A stretch of 17,751 nt of DNA. Source: an uncultured Gemella sp. GTDB taxonomy: Bacteria; Bacillota; Bacilli; Staphylococcales; Gemellaceae. Position numbers and translations under genes: made by a program. The stretch is from positions 1-17,751 of the forward strand of contig USNF01000019.1 of NCBI GenBank assembly GCA_900555985.1, read 5' to 3'. This document shows, piece by piece, positions 15,154 to 17,751 of this stretch; within the stretch, counting starts at the first letter, position 1; every line of letters starts with the position of its first letter. The notes below the pieces were generated by a model. It saw only the letters and a program-made list of their open reading frames with translations. It did no database searches and was not told where the DNA came from.

Positions 15154-15177
15154 ATAAATAGAATAAATAGTGTATTT

Positions 15178-15220
15178 AATACCTTTAGCATACTAATATC
15201 ATGTTAAAGGTATTTTTTTA
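15178..15220 (+). terminator. Intrinsic terminator of the comE-holA operon
   Basis: AATACCTTTAGCAT (15178-15191) pairs with ATGTTAAAGGTATT (15201-15214), one wobble, 9-nt loop, followed by T-run 15213-15219. That T-run is also part of the inverted repeat that follows. Confidence 0.92.
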
Positions 15221-15264
15221 TAATATATTTTTTGTTAATTGAAAAAATATATTATAAAAAAATA
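15211..15264. repeat. Perfect 23-bp inverted repeat made only of A and T
   Basis: Bases 15211-15233 are the exact reverse complement of 15242-15264, separated by the 8-nt loop GTTAATTG. Every base of both arms is A or T. It begins in the T-tract of the holA terminator and ends just before the metI promoter. It could be a cruciform, an operator, a transcription pause hairpin or a decayed element end. Confidence 0.75.
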
Positions 15265-15277
15265 GAAAACGTATTTA
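15263..15277 (+). promoter_or_regulatory. cre-like operator at the metI promoter
   Basis: TAGAAAACGTATTTA matches the consensus WTGNAARCGNWWWCA at 13 of 15 positions and overlaps the -35 region. The same octamer GAAAACGT occurs in the permease promoter (1894-1901). Regulator identity is inferred from the motif only. Confidence 0.35.
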
Positions 15278-15302
15278 TTATAAATTAATAAAATGTTATA
15301 AT
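15274..15302 (+). promoter_or_regulatory. Promoter of the metI-patB operon
   Basis: Perfect extended -10, TGTTATAAT (15294-15302); the -35 at 17 bp (TTTATT, 15274-15279) is weak. The 13-mer TGTTATAATGTAT (15294-15306) is identical to that in the permease promoter. No S-box or T-box motif is present in the ~60-base leader. Confidence 0.65.
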
Positions 15303-15363
15303 GTATAGTAAATATAATGCACTATTATTAAATTATTTATAACGGAAAAGAGGCTTGGTATTA

Positions 15364-16449
15364 GTGAAAAAAATAGAAACAAAATTAGCTCAATTAGGGA
15401 ATAGAAAAGATAAAGTAACTGGTGCGGTGGTTACCCCTATATATTTATCAGCTGCGTATGCTCATCCTGGGTTAGGAGAAAGTACAGGATTTGACTACAC
15501 AAGAACAAAGAATCCAACTCGAACAATTTTAGAAGAAGGGCTATGTGAATTAGAAGAAGGATGTTGTGCTATTGCAACTAGTTCAGGAATGAGTTCTATT
15601 CAGTTGGTATTTGAACTTTTTGATCTTCATAGTGAATTTTTAGTATCACGAGATCTGTATGGTGGAAGTTTTAGATATTTTGATGAGTTAGAAAGAAAAG
15701 GTCAACAAAATTTTATTTACTTTACTGATGAAAATGATTTAGAAAAAAAAGTTACTGAAAATACTACAGCTATATATATTGAAACTCCTACTAATCCACT
15801 TATGCAAGAGGTTAGTATTGAAAAGATCTCTCAAATAGCAAAATCTAATGGAGCCTTATTAATAGTAGATAATACATTATTAACACCATTAAGACAAAAG
15901 CCTTTGACTTTAGGTGCAGATATTGTTATTCATTCAGGGACTAAGTATTTAACAGGGCATAATGATATTTTGGCAGGAGTTGTAGTAACTAATGATGAAA
16001 AAATTGGTGAAAGACTTGCTTGGTTATCTAATACTACCGGAGCAGTTTTATCGCCATTTGATAGTTGGTTGTTTATTAGAAGTTTAAAAACTTTACCATT
16101 ACGTTTTAACCAACAAGAAAGAAATGCAAAACAATTAGCCGAAACTCTAAAATCACATCCAAACGTAAAAGAAGTTTTATATCCTAATAAAGGAGCAATG
16201 CTAAGTTTTAAATTAAAAGACGCTAGCAAAGTAGATAGATTCTTACGTTCACTTAAAGTTGCTACGTTTGCTGAAAGTCTTGGTGGTGTTGAGACATTAG
16301 TGACTTATCCTACAACACAAACGCATTTCGATATTCCTGAAGAGTTAAGATTATCATATGGTCTAACGCCAGATCTACTAAGGATATCTGTGGGCGTTGA
16401 GAATATTGATGATCTGATAGATGATTTCAAAAATGCACTGGATTCATAA
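15364..16449 (+). CDS. metI: Cystathionine gamma-synthase / O-acetylhomoserine thiolyase-like enzyme
   Basis: PLP enzyme of the Cys/Met metabolism family, 361 aa, most like B. subtilis MetI, which joins an activated homoserine to cysteine (or sulfide) on the way to methionine. Motifs: ETKLAQLGNR at the N-terminus, FDYTRTKNPTR (43-53; the Tyr and Arg contact the phosphate of the neighbouring subunit), SSGMSSIQ (73-80), ETPTNPLMQ (140-148), Asp169 (VDNT) and Lys194 (SGTKY, the Schiff-base lysine). GTG at 15364 is preferred to an in-frame TTG at 15355, because AAGAGG (15348-15353) is 10 bases from the GTG but only 1 from the TTG. It is the first gene of an operon with the patB-like gene 21 bases downstream. 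Family members cannot be told apart with certainty; a beta- or gamma-lyase is possible. Confidence 0.85.
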   Translation: MKKIETKLAQLGNRKDKVTGAVVTPIYLSAAYAHPGLGESTGFDYTRTKNPTRTILEEGLCELEEGCCAIATSSGMSSIQLVFELFDLHSEFLVSRDLYGGSFRYFDELERKGQQNFIYFTDENDLEKKVTENTTAIYIETPTNPLMQEVSIEKISQIAKSNGALLIVDNTLLTPLRQKPLTLGADIVIHSGTKYLTGHNDILAGVVVTNDEKIGERLAWLSNTTGAVLSPFDSWLFIRSLKTLPLRFNQQERNAKQLAETLKSHPNVKEVLYPNKGAMLSFKLKDASKVDRFLRSLKVATFAESLGGVETLVTYPTTQTHFDIPEELRLSYGLTPDLLRISVGVENIDDLIDDFKNALDS

Positions 16450-16470
16450 ATGATATAAGGAGATAATAAG

Positions 16471-17646
16471 ATGGGTAAAGTAGAACAATTTGTTGAAAAA
16501 TACTATGTTGAAAGAAGAAATACTAATTGCTTAAAATGGGATGCTTTGGAAGAACGTTTTGGTGATAAAGGTTTATTAGCATTATGGGTTGCTGATATGG
16601 AATTTAAAACTCCTGATAGTATTAGAGAGGCGTTGAAAGAAAGAGTTGAGCATGGAGTATTTGGTTATACAAAACTTCCTGAAAGTTATTATAATGAATA
16701 TAAAAAGTGGCATAAAGAAAACTTTAATATTTCGGTAGAAAAAGAATGGATAAGATTTGCTCCTGGAATTGTCCAAGCTATATTGTGGGTTATCCATGCG
16801 TATACAGATACTAAAGATTCTATTGTTATTATGCCGCCGGTGTACTATCCATTTGCAAATTCTATTAGAAATAGTGGAAGAAAATTAGTAGAGTCTCCAT
16901 TAATTGAAAAAAATAAAAAATTTGAAATAGATTTTGATACTTTCGAAAAAGTGATAAAAGAGAATAACGTGAAATTATATATTCATTGTTCTCCACATAA
17001 TCCTGTAGGAAGGGTATGGACAAGAGAAGAACAGGAAAAAGTTCTGGAAATTTGTAGAAAAAATAATGTGTTAGTACTTTCAGATGAAATACACCAAGAT
17101 TTTGTTTATAATAATAATCAAGTCTCTGCACTGTGTGTTAAGGAAGGAAGTTATCATGATATGTTAATAGTTGCTAATTCAGGATCAAAAACTTTTAATT
17201 TAGCTACTTTAACTCATTCGACATTATTAATACCTGATGCTAAATTAAGAACAAAATTTGATGAATTTAGTAAAAAAAATCTAGGAGCAGAACCAAGTTT
17301 ATTTGGTCAAATAGCATTAGAAGCAGGATATAAGGGTGGAAAAGAGTGGTTAACTGGATTAAAAGAAGTTATAAAATATAATTATAATACAATAAGTGAA
17401 ACTTTAGCTACTGAATTACCAGAAGTGAAAGTTTATTCACTAGAAGGAACTTACTTAGTATTTATTAATCTTGAATCAATTTTAAAAGGAAGATCAACAA
17501 AGCAATTTATACAAGATGAATGTGGTTTAGCTATTGATTTTGGACACTGGTTTGGAAAAGGTTATGAAAATTATATTCGTATTAATCTAGCAACTAGCCC
17601 GGAAAATATTAAAGAAGCAGTAAAAAGAATAGTAGAAAATGCTTAA
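16471..17646 (+). CDS. patB: PatB/MalY-type cystathionine beta-lyase (PLP C-S lyase)
   Basis: Fold-type I PLP enzyme of the class I/II aminotransferase group, 391 aa, MalY/PatB subgroup. It cleaves cystathionine to homocysteine, pyruvate and ammonia, and such enzymes often release H2S from cysteine. Seen: LALWVADMEFKTP (36-48), FGYT (64-67), PPVYYPF (122-128), HNPVGRVWT (176-184) with Asn177, SDEIHQDF (204-211) with Asp205, Lys240 in SGSKTFNLA (Schiff base), and a C-terminal Arg in IRINLATS for the substrate carboxylate. SD AAGGAG (16457-16462) is 8 bases before the ATG. Following the metI-like gene, it completes the transsulfuration route from cysteine to homocysteine. Terminator downstream. 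Confidence 0.9.
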   Translation: MGKVEQFVEKYYVERRNTNCLKWDALEERFGDKGLLALWVADMEFKTPDSIREALKERVEHGVFGYTKLPESYYNEYKKWHKENFNISVEKEWIRFAPGIVQAILWVIHAYTDTKDSIVIMPPVYYPFANSIRNSGRKLVESPLIEKNKKFEIDFDTFEKVIKENNVKLYIHCSPHNPVGRVWTREEQEKVLEICRKNNVLVLSDEIHQDFVYNNNQVSALCVKEGSYHDMLIVANSGSKTFNLATLTHSTLLIPDAKLRTKFDEFSKKNLGAEPSLFGQIALEAGYKGGKEWLTGLKEVIKYNYNTISETLATELPEVKVYSLEGTYLVFINLESILKGRSTKQFIQDECGLAIDFGHWFGKGYENYIRINLATSPENIKEAVKRIVENA

Positions 17647-17663
17647 TATAATTTAAAGAAAAT

Positions 17664-17700
17664 AAGAAGATCAATCGTAATGATTGATCTTCTTTCTTAT
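17664..17700 (+). terminator. Intrinsic terminator of the metI-patB operon
   Basis: AAGAAGATCAATC (17664-17676) pairs perfectly with GATTGATCTTCTT (17682-17694) around GTAAT. The following CTTTCTTATT is an interrupted T-tract. It may act on both strands. Confidence 0.82.
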
Positions 17701-17703
17701 TAA

Positions 17704-17751
17704 TGGCTTAAGCCAGTTGAGGAGGCGAAGTCTCCGAAACAAAAAACCACC
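17704..17751. other. GC-rich hairpin-forming segment cut by the window end
   Basis: After the terminator the composition jumps. A 12-bp palindrome TGGCTTAAGCCA (17704-17715) is followed by the hairpin GGAGGC-GAA-GTCTCC (17721-17735), and then AAAAAACCACC (17741-17751), which could be the left arm of another hairpin completed beyond the window. I do not recognise it: a structured RNA, an interspersed repeat unit, or the 3' end of a minus-strand gene are all possible. Confidence 0.4.

Noticed and set aside
15220..15363. SAM riboswitch or T-box in front of metI
   Set aside because: None of the conserved core motifs is present and the leader is too short.
17703..17751. C-terminal end of a minus-strand gene
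   Set aside because: Two frames stay open over only 15 codons or fewer; too short to call coding without the sequence beyond the window.

Overview
The window comes from a very AT-rich, low-GC Gram-positive bacterium (Bacillota, class Bacilli). The evidence is strong purine-rich Shine-Dalgarno sites, U-tailed intrinsic terminators, extended -10 promoters, and a Bacillus-type comEA-comEB-comEC-holA operon. AT richness and gene content make Gemella or a close relative my best guess, but that is inference. No tRNA, rRNA, CRISPR array, insertion sequence or prophage gene was recognised; the region reads as core chromosome.

Layout. (1) 1-110: 3' end of rpsD and its terminator. (2) 110-650: over 500 bp of non-coding, extremely AT-rich DNA with a long hairpin and a catabolite-operator-like site at the ald promoter. 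(3) 650-3340: ald (alanine dehydrogenase) and an APC amino acid permease, each with its own promoter. Together they could import and deaminate alanine. (4) 3384-3923, minus strand: membrane-anchored thermonuclease, convergent with the permease across a bidirectional terminator. (5) 4077-8588: a tightly packed t6A tRNA-modification cluster, tsaE-tsaB-rimI-tsaD, the genes overlapping, followed by an APH-fold kinase-like gene and a polytopic membrane protein of unknown function. (6) 8753-10988: a cysteine desulfurase and mnmA, a sulfur relay for 2-thiouridine in tRNA wobble positions. (7) 11148-15153: comEA-comEB-comEC-holA, DNA uptake genes plus the DNA polymerase III delta subunit. (8) 15364-17646: a cystathionine gamma-synthase-like and a PatB/MalY-type cystathionine beta-lyase gene for transsulfuration to methionine. 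(9) 17701-17751: a GC-rich, hairpin-forming stretch cut by the window end.

Points that stand out: the metallo-beta-lactamase-like C-terminus of ComEC has lost its metal-binding motif and is shortened; the nuclease and comEA share a nearly identical promoter/leader; a kinase-fold gene lies directly behind tsaD; a perfect 23-bp inverted repeat of A and T only lies in front of metI; and the ald, permease and metI promoters all carry a GAAARCG operator-like core. I did not find a clear-cut novel multi-gene system; the kinase plus membrane-protein pair is the best candidate for something undescribed.
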